From positions 62,001-126,000 of the forward strand of contig NGBS01000590.1 of NCBI GenBank assembly GCA_002245135.1: 64,000 bases of DNA, read 5' to 3'. This stretch comes from Proteromonas lacertae (taxonomy: Eukaryota; Sar; Bigyra; Opalinata; Proteromonadidae). Position 1 is the stretch's first letter. Each line of letters opens with the position of its first letter. Position numbers and translations under genes: made by a program. The notes beneath the pieces are model-generated. The model saw only the letters and a list, made by a program, of their open reading frames with translations, was not told where the DNA came from and made no database searches. This document shows positions 1 through 11,970 of this stretch, in pieces.

Positions 1-168
1 ATTTTGAATATATAGTCGTTTTAGTAAAATACAGATGGAATTGTATTTGAGAATAAACAACATACAGTTGATAAATAACTTATGTAATAAACGAAATTGA
101 TCAAACAATCATCATACTCTATAACTCAACATGACAATAACACTAAAATGGTAATTAATACTCTTAAA

Positions 169-1329
169 TTAAGACAAAATAATATTACCATCTTTATCAG
201 TTTGAAAACGAGGTGTACACTTCACATGATCATAATCAAAATCAGGATCAAGCTCAAATGGCTCAACTTCATCTTCATACTCATCCTTTTCGACTACAGC
301 AGTATTAGTAGTAGTATTATCAGAAATTAATTTTGCTGGGATAGAAGATCTCTTCACTGGAGATGTATGAACATTATTACTAAAGAAATCTTTCGCATCT
401 AACCATTCACCTTCTTCACTGGGAATTTCATCATCATCATCATCATCATCATCTTTCATATTGCTTTTATCAACTTCTTTATTTTTATCATCAATATATT
501 TTATATCTTTTTTATCAATAAAATTATCTATTATTACTGGCGGAATGTCTTTGGGAGTTTCGTTATATAATCTTCCATTAATTATTCCATTATCTATTGC
601 AATTTCTTCTTCTATTTCTTCACTGTCAAATCTATTATTATTACTATTATTTTGATTATTATTTTGTTTTACATTATTTTCTTCTATTATACAATAACCT
701 TCATCTTCACTATCATTGTCTTTTTCAAAATTATCATTCTATTGATATTTTATTATATATTTAATATATATATATATATACAACTGTATCAGGTAAGGAT
801 GGAAATAATGTATCTGTATTAACTGATGATGGTAAATTGGTTGTTTGAGTTTTTGGATATGACAGAGAGTAAATTTCATCTTTTGGACCATCATGTAAAT
901 GGGGGAACAATTGTTTTAATGTCGGAGTAATGTCTTCAGATGATGTAGATGAGGTTTTTGAAGAATAATCATTCGGCATCGTTTTCTAAGTAATTATTAT
1001 TGAATTACATCTATACACCTATATCTTTCACTTTATTTCGATATTTCTTTAGTTTTTCTTTAGTTTCTGGCTTAATTTCACCATTAATTGATTCTGTTGA
1101 ACGATTTCTTGAATATAAATATTAAAAAATACTGAGGTTTAGGAACAGTTATTATATTATCATCTACTCGTTTTCCACACTTTTTAGCTTCGATTGCTTT
1201 CGCAAACATAACTCTTCTTGATTCTTCTGCTTCTTTATTCATTTTCCTAATCTTTTCGAGAAATTCTGGTGGTAAATCATTTACTGGGGTTTTTATAGTA
1301 TCAAATTCATCACAAGTTGAACTAGACAT
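169..1329 (-). CDS. acidic hypothetical protein, four exons
   Basis: I do not recognise this gene. The exons, in coding order, are 1133-1329, 1017-1107, 782-985 and 169-738. They add to 1,062 nt, giving 353 aa. The introns are 25, 31 and 43 nt; each starts GTAT, and the first ends CAAG. The start is the ATG opening MSSSTCDEFD. The N-terminal third has a short charged helix (PPEFLEKIRKMNKEAEESRR). The middle is Ser/Thr/Pro-rich, and the C-terminal half is dominated by Asp, Glu and Asn, with an eight-Asp run followed by EIPSEEGEWLDAKDFF. No membrane segment or signal peptide is visible, so it is probably a soluble, largely disordered protein. The 3' end is uncertain: a further GT-AG pair at about 125-171 would replace the last few residues with another short tail. 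The splice chain is well supported by frame; the function is unknown. Confidence 0.7.
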
Positions 1330-2711
1330 AATTAAAAAAATGGATTGGCTTGAAGCTTGATTAATTTTTTTTAAATTTCTTTTGTTTAATGTGGTAGATG
1401 CATGTGCATTAGTATATTCACTACTAATTAAGTGTTAAAGTATATATTGCTTTTTGTTCTAAATGCTTATCAAGTGATTTTCAGTTAATTGCATACCATC
1501 ATTTTACGAATTAAAATGTAAAATATGGGAAGAAAGATTTAAATCTTGGTTCAAAATTTGAACCTAAAGGCTTTTACTCATTTTTTACTGTTAAAATTGA
1601 AATTTGTTAGTGTATAATTTAATTATAAAGGTATGAGATGATATACAGATGTAGAAGATGATTATACACATCAAGGCGATTGATTGAATTTTCGTATCAA
1701 TTTTTCTAAAATTATTAATTTTGCTTTTTAAAAGTTGTCTTGTATATAAATTTATTGTGCATAATATCTTTGCATTGGATCACCAGTTTGCATTCTAATA
1801 ATTTTGTTATATCAAGAGAAAACTGAAAAACGCTAAGCACTTCAACCATCAGTCGACATTCAACAACAAGGATGATGGATGATGGATTGCCTAACATAAC
1901 ATTAATATGTTTTGCTATTAATGGTTCTAATAAAGATAATATACCTGACTTAATTCAACAAAGAAAAACTGTTGTTCGAAAGTTAATTCAATTCCAAGAG
2001 AGTGGATTTAGGCCTGTATACGAACCTATATTTAATTCTAACTAAATAGATATCAAATACATAATTATTTTCAGCTATATATATCTAAAGTCCATATTCT
2101 TCGTATAATTATGAATGAGGTGATTCATGATAAAAAATACTCAAAATCTATTCATTTATATCATTCATGATTAAAATTTGTTAGAATATTTTAGGAAGAA
2201 ATGTTATTTCGTAATTATTTAAAAGATTTTATTATTGATATATAATTGTAAATAATGATTCATAGATATTGCTATGGATTGATGAATTCTATAAATTATC
2301 TGACAAAGTCACTATATCATCCTCATTATTGCTTTATATTATGTTAATTTAAATAGTAATTAGCCTCTGGATAGAATGAAATACTAATACAACTGCATTA
2401 ATGAATTATATTCTATTTTCTAAATAAAGGATAGATAATTACATTAAGTAATTCAAATATACAAAAATTGTTGTTTGTGTAATATCTTCTTCATTTCACT
2501 ATATTCTTATCAACACTTCCCATAATAACCATCATAACGTCAATTATATTAAAATAAATAATTGCATCACTTTTTATTTTGATTTTTATGAAAATAAGAA
2601 TCAAGCTTTGAAAATAGTAATTCAAGCTATTTTTGTATTTTATTTGTTTTTGAGTAAATATAAACAGCAACACATTATAAAGAATGTAAATGTTATATAA
2701 ATTCATATTAT
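1330..2711. other. intergenic region, one small candidate ORF
   Basis: About 1.4 kb of roughly 75-80% AT sequence separates the acidic gene from the BTB-SPRY gene. I see no RNA gene, transposon end or tandem repeat here. The only protein-like stretch is the 57-codon ORF at 1872-2045. The rest holds only short, compositionally random ORFs. Confidence 0.5.
1872..2045 (+). CDS. candidate 57-aa ORF, possibly one exon of a small gene
   Basis: The frame opens with two consecutive ATGs (MMDDGLPN) and runs 57 codons to TAA. It ends in a helical, ordered-looking stretch (QRKTVVRKLIQFQESGFRP). The amino-acid composition resembles the real proteins of this window rather than translated intergenic DNA, which gives mostly I, N, K, Y and F. 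The in-frame sequence upstream of the ATG is open for about 17 codons before a TGA. An upstream exon is therefore possible but not demonstrable. I recognise no family. It could also be the remains of a longer gene. Confidence 0.3.
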   Translation: MMDDGLPNITLICFAINGSNKDNIPDLIQQRKTVVRKLIQFQESGFRPVYEPIFNSN

Positions 2712-4841
2712 CTAACTTTTTTGATGAGAAACTGATAATAATTCAAGTGAAGTGTTTTGGTATAATAATTCAGCAAATGAATATAATGGAGAAGGTAAAT
2801 CTTTAACAAGTAAAACAGGAGATGAATCATTATGACTTATCCAAAATTCTCTTTTATTCATATCAACAATCACTTCATAAATTGAACCATCTCCATGATT
2901 ATTGAAATTTGGATTTTTATTAACAACTCTTCCAATATGACAATATGAAGTAATATCTTGACTTTTACCATAAAATGCATAATAATTACATGTTGTTGAT
3001 TGTTCATAAATATAATTACCAGAATATGTATTATTAGTTGATAATCCTAACATCATTCCATCATATTCACTTCCATTTTGATAAAATTGATATTTGATAT
3101 GATAAACTCCATCTTCCATTTTCAAATTCAAATAACAATAACGATGATTATAGAATTTATTAGTAATTATTTTTCCATTATTTGATATTGATATTTTATC
3201 ACTTTTGTTTAATTCTGTAAATTTTGCTAATATAAATTCTAATGATATTTTAAATTTCTTTTCATTTACAATATTCTTACAACTTATTTCATATTTTCTC
3301 TTTTCGACTTCTTTATTCACTTTTCCATTAATTATTCCACTCTCTTTATTAATCATTAAACCATCTGGCAATGAAGGATTGATTGAAAATTCACATCGAT
3401 TTCCATCAAATGATGGAATTATTGATATTTCTTCATCTAATATAAAGAAATATTCTAATTGAGGATATGAAAATGATGTGATTTCTTTTGTTTTTAATTC
3501 ATTCAATAATTCTTTATCTTTTATTATTTTTATCATTTCTTCTTCTTCTTCTTCAAAACTCAGTTTATTCTCTTTTATATATTCAATTAATAATTCTTTC
3601 GATTTGGAGTTTAAATAATTATCTTCATTCAATATTCTAAAAAGAATTTCTTTTCCACATACTTCTTCCATTATTGAAATATCCTTTTTATCATCAATAA
3701 ATAAACATAAACATTTCATTGTTCGATTTCTTTTATTCTCATTGTATTCTATACATAATCTTTCCAATATAGTTCTCTTTTCTATATTTGAGATATTTTC
3801 TATTTAAATATATTTTTAGTATTTATACTTTCCATTTTCACTTTTTTATATTTCATTATCATCAATACTATTTCCATCATTTTTATTTTATTCATTTCTA
3901 ATATACACAGTATTTCATCATTCAATTCTTCTTCTTTCATTTTATCCAATATTCCTCTTTCTTCTTCATTGAATTCTTCTTCTTCATTATCTTCATTGTA
4001 ATTGTTGATTATTACATTTTGAATTCTCTCATCTTTTATACAATATATTTCTATATGATTTTTACATTCATTTTTCTTTAATTTTATATTCATTTCTTTC
4101 AACATTTCTTTATTCTCTTTTTCTATCTCTTTCTCTTTTATCTTTTCACAATCGATATCTTCTTCTATCAATTGCTTAAAATCATCTTCTATCTCTTTAT
4201 TATCATACTTTTTCTTTTGGAATTTATACCATTCTAATAAGCGATTTAATAACCATAACTCATTCACTATTATCACATCTTTCATATTTAATATCTCAAT
4301 CAAAGTATTCATTTCTAATCTCAACAAATATTCATTCTTATATAAATATTTATATCCTCGCTTTTCTATTTCCATATTTTTCAAGTCTTCTATCTCTCTC
4401 AAACATCCACCAAATACATTACATATATGAATTAATTTCATTAATACTTCATCATCTATATTATTCTTCACAAATTCATAACAATCATTTATTATCTCTT
4501 TTTCACAATAACATAAACAAAACATCAACACTTCACATACACTCTCTTTACAGATTATCAGTTCATCACCACTGTAGTATTTCTCCATCTCATAATAGCC
4601 AATTTCTTCGATTTCTTCATATAACTCTAAAACTCCAACAAACTCACCATCTAACAACAGTTTCTTTACAGTTTCATTTCCATTCACTAAAATTGACTTG
4701 ATTGACATTATTTGATTATCTCCAATCTTCACTTCTATATCACCAAAACCACTTTCGACCAATTTTCGACATAATCTATCATAAAAATAAATATAAAATA
4801 TACCCATTTTCTCTTATGCTTTTATTCACTTTTATTATCAT
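2712..4841 (-). CDS. BTB-BACK protein with putative Ig and SPRY/B30.2 domains (copy 1)
   Basis: The exons are 4804-4841 (38 nt), 3829-4775 and 2712-3799, adding to 2,073 nt (690 aa). The N-terminus reads LCRKLVESGFGDIEVKIGD and continues as a BTB/POZ fold to about residue 110, followed by a BACK-like helical region and a very Lys/Glu-rich linker. From about residue 435 comes a small Ig-like (He_PIG type) module (NPSLPDGLMINKESGIINGK), then a SPRY/B30.2 domain with the typical VIVDMNKREFWISH strand. BTB proteins of this kind usually homodimerise and often serve as cullin-3 adaptors, with the C-terminal domain binding the target. That role is inferred from architecture. Exon 1 and its 28-nt intron are supported by the second copy at 42785-42848, which has an exon of the same length. 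Intron 2 (29 nt, 3800-3828) is absent from that second copy. A third copy lies inverted at 48143-50250. Confidence 0.8.
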
Positions 4842-5167
4842 CTTTATGTAAATATAAAACAAAAATAACGAAATTGAATTTTTATCAAAATTTTGAATAA
4901 CCCCAAAACTTAAAATGTGATTTATTTCAATTGCAGAATATGTGATAAAGACAATAATACTCAATTATGATTTATTTATGCACATTGCCTATGATATGAT
5001 GATATAAATGATGAATAGTAAGTGAGAGTGTTAGTTAGTGTTATTGAAAGTGAAATGTAATGTAAATATCTCATTGATGGTTATTAATATTTTTAATGAA
5101 TTGGATGTTTCTAGAAGATATAAGAGATATAGATTGAAAATTTAGGTTGTAGTGCAATAAAAAATGT
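2712..5167 (-). repeat. left arm of a dispersed inverted duplication
   Basis: The BTB-SPRY gene and about 330 bp of upstream sequence match, in reverse complement, the block at about 47823-50250. Homology covers the coding exons, both introns and the 5' flank as far as a shared TTGCACTAC/GTAGTGCAA stretch. It stops at the end of the coding sequence on the 3' side. The arms lie about 42.6 kb apart. Confidence 0.75.
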
Positions 5168-5522
5168 TTGTAGAGTGTATGATGTAACATCGGTAGAACT
5201 ATCTAATGATGATGAAACAATAGTAGTTGCAGTTGTTATTCCAGTAACGAAGAAATAAGCATAAAATGTTATGAATATTGCTTAAGTAATAAAAACAATA
5301 AATTTATATGACGAAGAAGATAAATAAAGTGATTATACTATAGAAGAAGAATGTTTACTCAATTTGTAGAAATTAGAAGTCAAGTATTTATTTATATTAT
5401 TATGAAAATAGTAGATATAAAAGAATTACTACCAAATTTCATTAATTGTATATATTATGTGTTTATAAAAGCAACAGTTTCTATAAATAGCATCATTATA
5501 AATAGTGGAATTACTTTCTCTT
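4842..5522. other. upstream region of BTB-SPRY copy 1 with a gene-like remnant
   Basis: The part next to the BTB gene (to about 5167) belongs to the inverted duplication. Beyond it, on the plus strand at about 5152-5259, 30-odd codons read like real protein (SVELSNDDETIVVAVVIP) but have no start codon and end at TAA. This may be a remnant of a lost gene or an unrecognised exon. Nothing else is evident up to the start of the next gene's 3' end. Confidence 0.4.
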
Positions 5523-7015
5523 TTATTTTTTATTCTTTTCTGCTTGTTTTTCAACTTTATCATTTATCATTTTCTCTTTCACATTCATATTTTTCTTTTC
5601 TTTTTTCTCTTCATCACTTTTCATTTTCCTATTACTTTTATCATTATTATCTTGCTTATTCTTTAATTTATTCATTGAAAAGCATTTAACATCTTTTTCT
5701 TTCTTCTTTTCTGTAAAATCATATTTATCATTTTTTATTCTATTTTTAATTATTTCTTCTTTATTAGATTTATTTTCTTTGAATTTTCCTTTTAAATTAT
5801 CACCAACTATTTCAACACCATCACTTTTCTTAGTTGAATTGCTCTTTAACAATATCTCTTCTTCCTTCTCTGTTTCTTCTTCATCATCATCATCATCAGA
5901 ATTTGTAGGAGTTGGTTTTCTAGAGTCTTTTCTATAGCTCTTTTCACGAATAAATGTTGATTTTTTACTTTTTTTGCTAAGAATATTATATTTCTTTATC
6001 ATTTCTTCTTCTTCTTCAATATCTTCATTTTCATCATCTGTATTACAAGGAGAAGGTTTTGTTGAACTTACTCTTTTTGTTCTTTCAGGAAAACGTGTTA
6101 TCATTTTCTTTTTATTATTTTCACCAGTCATTACAGCTTCTTCTTCTTCAGTGTTTTCTTTACTTCTTCTCACAATCACATAATAAACAAAAGTTAGAGT
6201 GATAATAACAATAACACTACAGAATATAATAATTCTTATATTGTTTTGATTCCTTTTATCACCATCATTGTTATGAATATTAATTGGTTCAAATGTAAAT
6301 TCATCATTCGATGACAGTATTTGAATATTCAATCGGTTGAAAAAAGCACGATGGTTAAATCTACTACTAGTTTTTGTTTCCCAATTTGGAATTAGCAGTT
6401 TATCTTTTATTTCACTGTAACTGAAATCAATATCATCATATTCATCATAACTTTCATCAGTATATAGAAACAAATATAAAAATTTACTATTCATATTATA
6501 TATATATATATTACGGCAAATACTTTAATGATTTCTTTTTATCATTTACTTCGATTTCTGGTATTTCATCAGTTTGAGATAGAAATATCATCATATCATC
6601 GAAATTTCTAGAAAATATTATAATTATATAACAACATCAACATATATACTCTGCATTCTCGATCTCATCGATTATTATATAACCAGAATCTCGACATTCC
6701 ACGTATTCACGAATTCGATCTAAATGATCAGATGCCTTTCCTGATTCAGAATTATCAAGTATAAGTGCATCGTCTGGTAATGCTTCTAATACTTTTCGTT
6801 TAGAGTCCTAACAATTAAACTAAATCAAGCATACTGGAGTTGTCAACAGCATTATTGGTTTGATTCTCTTTGATTCTTCTCTATACAATTATCATATATA
6901 TCAATATATACATATCTTTTTCACAATCGATAGAAATTGTTTTACCTATATTATAAATCTACTAAATCATACAGCATATAGACTGTATTAATATCAAAAC
7001 AACAAATAAACGCAT
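5523..7015 (-). CDS. type I single-pass membrane protein with long charged tail (copy 1)
   Basis: Six exons (6973-7015, 6912-6945, 6835-6880, 6650-6807, 6524-6607, 5523-6486) add to 1,329 nt, giving 442 aa. The introns are 27, 31, 27, 42 and 37 nt. The spliced start gives a clear signal peptide (MRLFVVLILIQSICC). It is followed by a lumenal or extracellular domain of about 190 residues with alternating strands and helices (KPIMLLTTPDSKRKVLEALP, then GYIIIDEIENAENFDDMMIF). One transmembrane helix lies at about residues 205-227. The cytoplasmic tail is about 215 residues of Lys/Glu/Asp/Ser. I do not recognise the ectodomain. The apparent ATG at 6494 (MNSKF) lies inside the last intron and is not the start. 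The tandem copy at 7278-8491 has the same exon pattern but a different tail. It may be a receptor or adhesion protein, but that is a guess. Confidence 0.78.
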
Positions 7016-7277
7016 AGACGTCTTGCTATGTAAATCCATTCTTTTATGTAAATATATTCGTTATGAAAAATAAAAATTCTTTTATTATTAGTATATAGAT
7101 TATTTAAACTGGCATATTTACTAATAACAGTAATGAAACACATACATATATTTCATTTATTTGCAATGTGCTTTCATTAACCTCATCATCAATATGATAT
7201 ATAATCACCAAAACTAAATAGAAATGAATAAAAATGATAGTTTAACAGTATATTATTATTTGATAAGTATATAAATA

Positions 7278-8491
7278 TTATGTAACTTTATCTCCTACCT
7301 TCTTAAATTCATTTATAATTTTTCCTATTACTTCATTAATTATCACTTTCATTATTTCTTCTAATTCTATGTTTAAATTCTCTTTTCCTTCATTATTACT
7401 TTTTATTTTATTCACTTTTTCTTTATTACTCTCACACTTTTCTTTATATCCTTCTTCACCTTTCTTCATTTTATTTCCTTCCTCGATAGAATTTGCAGAT
7501 TCTTTATTCTCATCCTTATCCTTATTTATTTCTTTATTACTATCACTATCTATTCTTTCTTCTGATTTCTTTATTTCTTTTCCTTCTTCAATTTTCTTCA
7601 TCTCATTAACATGTCTTTTATCCACACTACTATCTTTATTATTTCTTTTCATTACATAGTAATATGAAATGACACTAATAATGGTGATAAATCCAACAAC
7701 AATACTACTTACAATCATATTGTCTTCATAAAATATTCTATAATTATTGCTATTAGTTAATGGTTCAAATGTAAATTCATCATTCGATGACAGTATTTGA
7801 ATATTCAATCGGTTGAAAAAAGCACGATGGTTAAATCTACTACTAGTTTTTGTTTCCCAATTTGGAATTAGCAGTTTATCTTTTATTTCACTGTAACTGA
7901 AATCAATATCATCATATTCATCATAACTTTCATCAGTATATAGAAACAAATATAAAAATTTACTATTCATATTATATATATATATATTACGGCAAATACT
8001 TTAATGATTTCTTTTTATCATTTACTTCGATTTCTGGTATTTCATCAGTTTGAGATAGAAATATCATCATATCGTCGAAATTTCTAGAAAATATCATAAT
8101 ATTTTAACAACAAGATATATCATACTCAGCTTTTTCTATATCATTTATTATTATATAACCATAACTTCGAGAGGAAACGTATTCACGAATTCTTTTCATA
8201 TGATCATATGCTCTTCCAGATTCATTATTATGAAGAACTAGTTTATCATCTGGTAGTACTTCTAATACTTTATCTTTCGATTTCTAGAAACTAAACTGAA
8301 TCAAGCATACTGGAGTTGTCAACAGCATTATTGGTTTGATTCTCTTTGATTCTTCTCTATACAATTATCATATATATCAATATATACATATCTTTTTCAC
8401 AATCGATAGAAATTGTTTTACCTATATTATAAATCTACTAAATCATACAGCATATAGACTGTAGTAATATCAAAACAACAAATAAACGCAT
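7278..8491 (-). CDS. type I single-pass membrane protein with charged tail (copy 2)
   Basis: Six exons (8449-8491, 8388-8421, 8311-8356, 8126-8283, 8000-8083, 7278-7962) add to 1,050 nt, giving 349 aa. All five introns sit at the same positions and have the same lengths as in the copy at 5523-7015. The signal peptide and the membrane-proximal part of the ectodomain are almost identical to copy 1. The central exon is clearly diverged (for example KSKDKVLEVLPDDKLVLHNN). Past the FTFEP motif the two proteins share nothing: this copy has its own transmembrane helix (about residues 204-225) and an unrelated Lys/Glu/Ser tail of about 124 residues. The homology extends about 40 bp upstream of the start codon and then stops abruptly. 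Function unknown. Confidence 0.78.
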
Positions 8492-8552
8492 AGACGTCTT
8501 GCTATGTAAATCCATTCTTTTATGTAAATATATTCGTTTTTTACCATAAAAA
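8492..8552. promoter_or_regulatory. 61-bp divergent promoter region
   Basis: Only 61 bp lie between the start codons of the minus-strand membrane-protein gene and the plus-strand gene at 8553. Both 5' UTRs and both promoters must fit here or overlap coding sequence. The segment contains the string TTATGTAAATAT, which also occurs upstream of the tandem copy and of the BTB-SPRY genes. Confidence 0.5.
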
Positions 8553-9228
8553 ATGTTCCATTATGTAAGATATGTGAAGAATTTTGCTAAACTCTCTATG
8601 TATAAATACTGATTGATTTATTGCTATGTAGAAAATTTAAAATACCTATCCAAAGTTATCATAATAACAATTTAATACCAACTTGTAGAAGATTTGCTGA
8701 TTCTACAATAGCAGTATAAATATCTTGTATTATAATTGTAAACAGAATGGTTCTGGATTAAATTTAGTAACAATACAATCTTTAGTTGATAATTTCTCTT
8801 CTAATAGTATGATAACAAGAACTCCATCCATGACTCCTGAAGAAATTAATGTATTATATAAATATAATATTAAATCATAGTCGTTGATAAATGACTTTAC
8901 AAAATTCGCTCAATCTCTTCAACAAGCATCTAATAGTGAAGATAAAGCACAGCATGATAAAATAGCAGATATATCAAACAAGCTAACAGACATAATGAAT
9001 ATTTTAGAATCAGAAATAAACAAAAGAAAACCTATTTATGAATATCATCAACAATATTCCAAAGAAGAATTAGAAACAATGGTAAAAGACTATGATGAAA
9101 TAATACTAGAAGCCAATGATACTATTCAGAATGGAACTAGTACAATGCATGATGGACAAACGATGGAGTTATTATATGAATTTCAAAGATTAAAAGTTGT
9201 TGCTAAAGATATTATTTCACACAAATAG
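8553..9228 (+). CDS. small protein with mitochondrial-type leader, unknown function
   Basis: Four exons (8553-8599, 8632-8713, 8746-8850, 8881-9228) add to 582 nt (193 aa). The introns are 32, 32 and 30 nt. The N-terminus (MFHYVRYVKNFAKLSIKFK, then CRRFADS) is rich in Lys, Arg, Ser and aromatics and lacks acidic residues, as expected of a mitochondrial presequence with a cleavage region near RRFADS. The mature part is mostly helical and charged, with several heptad-like stretches. The central region reads TPEEINSLINDFTKFAQSLQ. I do not recognise the family. The length and helix pattern would suit a small mitochondrial import, MICOS or respiratory-chain accessory protein, but nothing in the sequence singles one out. 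The first exon is only 47 nt and is supported by frame continuity and the leader it encodes. Confidence 0.7.
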
Positions 9229-9336
9229 TAAATACAAAACATCTACTGTTATTATTTAAGATATATTATTGTGGTGGTTGTGATGATAATACTTTTAGAT
9301 TATTTAGTGACATTAAAGCTGATAAATAATCTCTTT

Positions 9337-9753
9337 CTATAACTTCTCTTTTTTTGAATAAAATTCTAGTTTTTTGTATAATAATTGAAGTTTTTCGTCA
9401 ATTATATCAGAACACTTTTCAATTGGAACTTCAATAAAACAATTCAATCCTATATCTAAAAGAACTACTGATTTATCTTCTATAACTGCATTTACAAAAC
9501 ATTCTAACCCTATATCCACAAGAGATTTCATTTTTTCTTCATTCTGTATTTGTTTTACTGTTTCTTGTATTAATCGATAATCATTTATATCAGCTAATAT
9601 TTGATCACTTTTGTGTATAAAATTATCTAGCAAAGGCTGAAATGTATATAAAACTACATATTATACTTTTATTTTATTTTGAATCAGACTATCATATTGA
9701 ACTATTTTCTCTTGTATTGTATTCAAAGAATTTGTATTTGTTTTATCAGTCAT
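9337..9753 (-). CDS. UXT: UXT-like prefoldin-family protein
   Basis: Two exons (9667-9753, 9337-9636) with a 30-nt intron give 128 aa. It is an alpha-class prefoldin: an N-terminal helix (NTIQEKIVQYDSLIQ), a central beta hairpin (SLVDIGLECFVNAVIEDKS, then VVLLDIGLNCFIEVPIEKC) and the start of the C-terminal helix. The VDIG..CFV...V pattern followed by LDIG..CFIEVP matches UXT better than prefoldin 3 or 5. UXT works in the R2TP/prefoldin-like chaperone complex that helps assemble RNA polymerases and large kinases. The frame stops early inside the C-terminal helix, right after a seven-T run at 9349-9355. One extra base there would continue as REVIERDYLSALMSLNNLKV to a stop at 9266-9268, giving the full helix. 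Either the gene is truncated or the run is one base short in this assembly. Confidence 0.7.
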
Positions 9754-9835
9754 TTTATTAATTTTAAATGAGTGGGTTAATGAAAACTTTTGTTTCAAAA
9801 CCAATTTTGTTTTACGTTGTTTTAAAAAGTCAAAA

Positions 9836-11805
9836 ATGTCATTAATTGCACTATTATTCATCATAGAAATTACATTTGCAGCATGCCCTAATGGTTGTAG
9901 TGGACACGGTACATGTACCAATGAGGGAACCTGTGATTGTTTTAAAAGTGTAGGTTTAGGAGTAAATGAAAGAAATGTTGATCTTCCTAGCTTTACAGAA
10001 CCTGATTGCTCGTTAAGTATTTATCATATTTTTATTATTTTAGGAACATGTCCACAGGGTGAGAGTTTTGCTGCAATTAGTAGTACAGCATATACAGAAA
10101 GTGGTGTTTTGATAAGATCCGGAAGAGAATTATCTGAAGAGGAATGTAGTCTAGATAATTCTATTGTGGAAGGCGCAGAAGTAATAAATGTTAATATTGA
10201 TAATCCATCAAGTAATCGTTTTGATTTTGGAGGAACATTAAGATGTGGAGAAGAAAGTAATATTAATGCTTACACATGCGATATAGATGAAAAGAAAGGA
10301 GGATGTTGTTTAGTAGAGAAAAAAGTTAGTGAAAATGATGCTACAGAGACGGAAGCTGAAACTGGTACTCCAACAGATAATGTTAAACAATGTTCATTTA
10401 CATTTCAGAATTTTGATTTATCACTTGTTTATGCTTTATCTTTTGTAGAACCAACAGATAAAAAAGGTAATAATTCTGCTACTATTAAAGACTCTAAAGC
10501 ATTATTTGAACATTATGATTTTGAAACAGATTATGATTATCGATTTGCATGTATAACAGACACAACAACCAAAGTAGTAGAATTATATTATGCAAAATAT
10601 TCAGTAGAAGAAGGTAATAATAATAATGATGTTAAATTTACATTTAATTCAACTAAATCCAAGCCTAAAGGTTTGTGTTTCATGATAGTAGGTTGTGAAG
10701 GTTATAATAGCAATGAAAATTGTACAATTGCAAATATTCCATTGATAGAAAGTCAAGTTTATATTAATTATATGCATACTGAAAACTTCGTTTATCTTTT
10801 GAGAAATTATCTCAAGCTAATAAACAAACTGGTGTTATACCTAGTTTGAATATCTATACACCAAATGAAGATAATGTAGTAATTAAATCTCCAGATAATA
10901 AGAGTGAAGAAGTTATAAATATAGATTCTATTCCAATTGACGAGGATTTGAGATTGAATGGTACTTATATTCGTTTAGATGTATTATTTGGATTAAAAGT
11001 CTTTCAAGGGTTATCTCAATTAGTAGTTGGTTCAAGAATAGAATTAATGACAATAAATAATGGAAGAATAGTGAAAAATATATACAGAGTTAGAAAATTG
11101 GAATTTATTGATAATAAAGGAAATAAAGTTGATAAATATGGAAATATATTGAGAAGTAGAAATGTAACAGATGATGATACAACTTCAACAGATTCTGCTA
11201 GATTATTATATGATAATGATAATGATAATGATAGAATATTAGCAGATGTTGATAATTCCTCCTATATAATTGCAGTAATATTAACATATCCAGAATTAGG
11301 TACTATACATGCCAATAATGTGATATTTTCATTAAGTAAAGCTTCAAATGGCCATGTTACTGTAGAATGTAGTGGAGCAGGAACATGTAATAGACAAACA
11401 GGACAATGTCAATGTTATGGAGGATATGAAGGTGAAGCTTGTGAAAGAATGGGATGTCAAAATAAATGCAATAATCATGGTAGATGTGTAGCATTTTATG
11501 AATTATTTAAAGAACAAATAAGTGATGATGAATTACAGAATATGAAGAATAAATTTGGTTATTTTGGTAATGATGCAAATCCAAAGTTCTATGGATGTAA
11601 ATGTGAACAAGGATATAGAGGACCAGATTGCTCATTAAGAGAATGTCCTTCTGATAAAGATCCACAATCAGCTACAAATATTAATACAGATGGTGAATAT
11701 AGAGATTGTAGTGGAAGAGGTATATGTGATTATACTAGTGGTATATGTAAATGTCATGATGGATATACTGGTGCTGGATGTGAAATAATGTTGTCAGTTA
11801 TGTAG
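9836..11805 (+). CDS. secreted EGF-module protein, probable mastigoneme/SIG1-like family (copy 1)
   Basis: A signal peptide (MSLIALLFIIEITFA) is followed directly by an EGF-type module (CPNGCSGHGTCTNEGTCDCF). After a 27-nt intron (10017-10043) come two beta-rich regions. Three further Cys modules close the protein: CSGAGTCNRQTGQCQCYGGY, CNNHGRC...CKCEQGYRGPDC and CSGRGICDYTSGICKCHDGY. This order resembles the stramenopile mastigoneme/SIG1/Ocm proteins that build tubular flagellar or body hairs. The family assignment is my judgement from architecture. The intron is a multiple of three without stops, so it is easily missed; splicing restores CSLRTCP, matching the other copy. Near 10787 the frame shifts. 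Either one T is missing, giving HTENFRLSFEKLSQANK, or there is a 47-nt intron (10757-10803) with an atypical GTTTAT...GAG. The former fits the splice rule of this genome better. Confidence 0.7.
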
Positions 11806-11970
11806 AATTCTTGTTTTAATTATATATATATAATAATTATTATTATTATTGTTTTTTTTGTATTATTGTTTATTCTAATATTATTTTATGATGGCATTGT
11901 ATTATCATAATCATTTAATGTTTATTATTAATCAAGCTTTTTAGTATAGGTTTGTATCTCATTTTTAAAA

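Noticed and set aside
97-330. Plus-strand ORF at the left edge
   Set aside because: Opposite the last exon of the acidic gene, with no protein-like features.
4776-4803. MGIFYIYFYDRL as the N-terminus of BTB copy 1
   Set aside because: This reads through a 28-nt intron. The 38-nt first exon at 4804-4841 has an equal-length counterpart in copy 2.
6487-6523. ATG at 6494 (and 7970) as start of the membrane-protein genes
   Set aside because: It lies inside the fifth intron; splicing joins upstream exons carrying a signal peptide in frame, and both copies agree.
10757-10803. A 47-nt intron in EGF copy 1
   Set aside because: Its GTTTAT start and GAG end break the GTAT...TAG rule kept by nearly all other introns; a single missing T explains the frame change more simply. 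It is kept only as an alternative.
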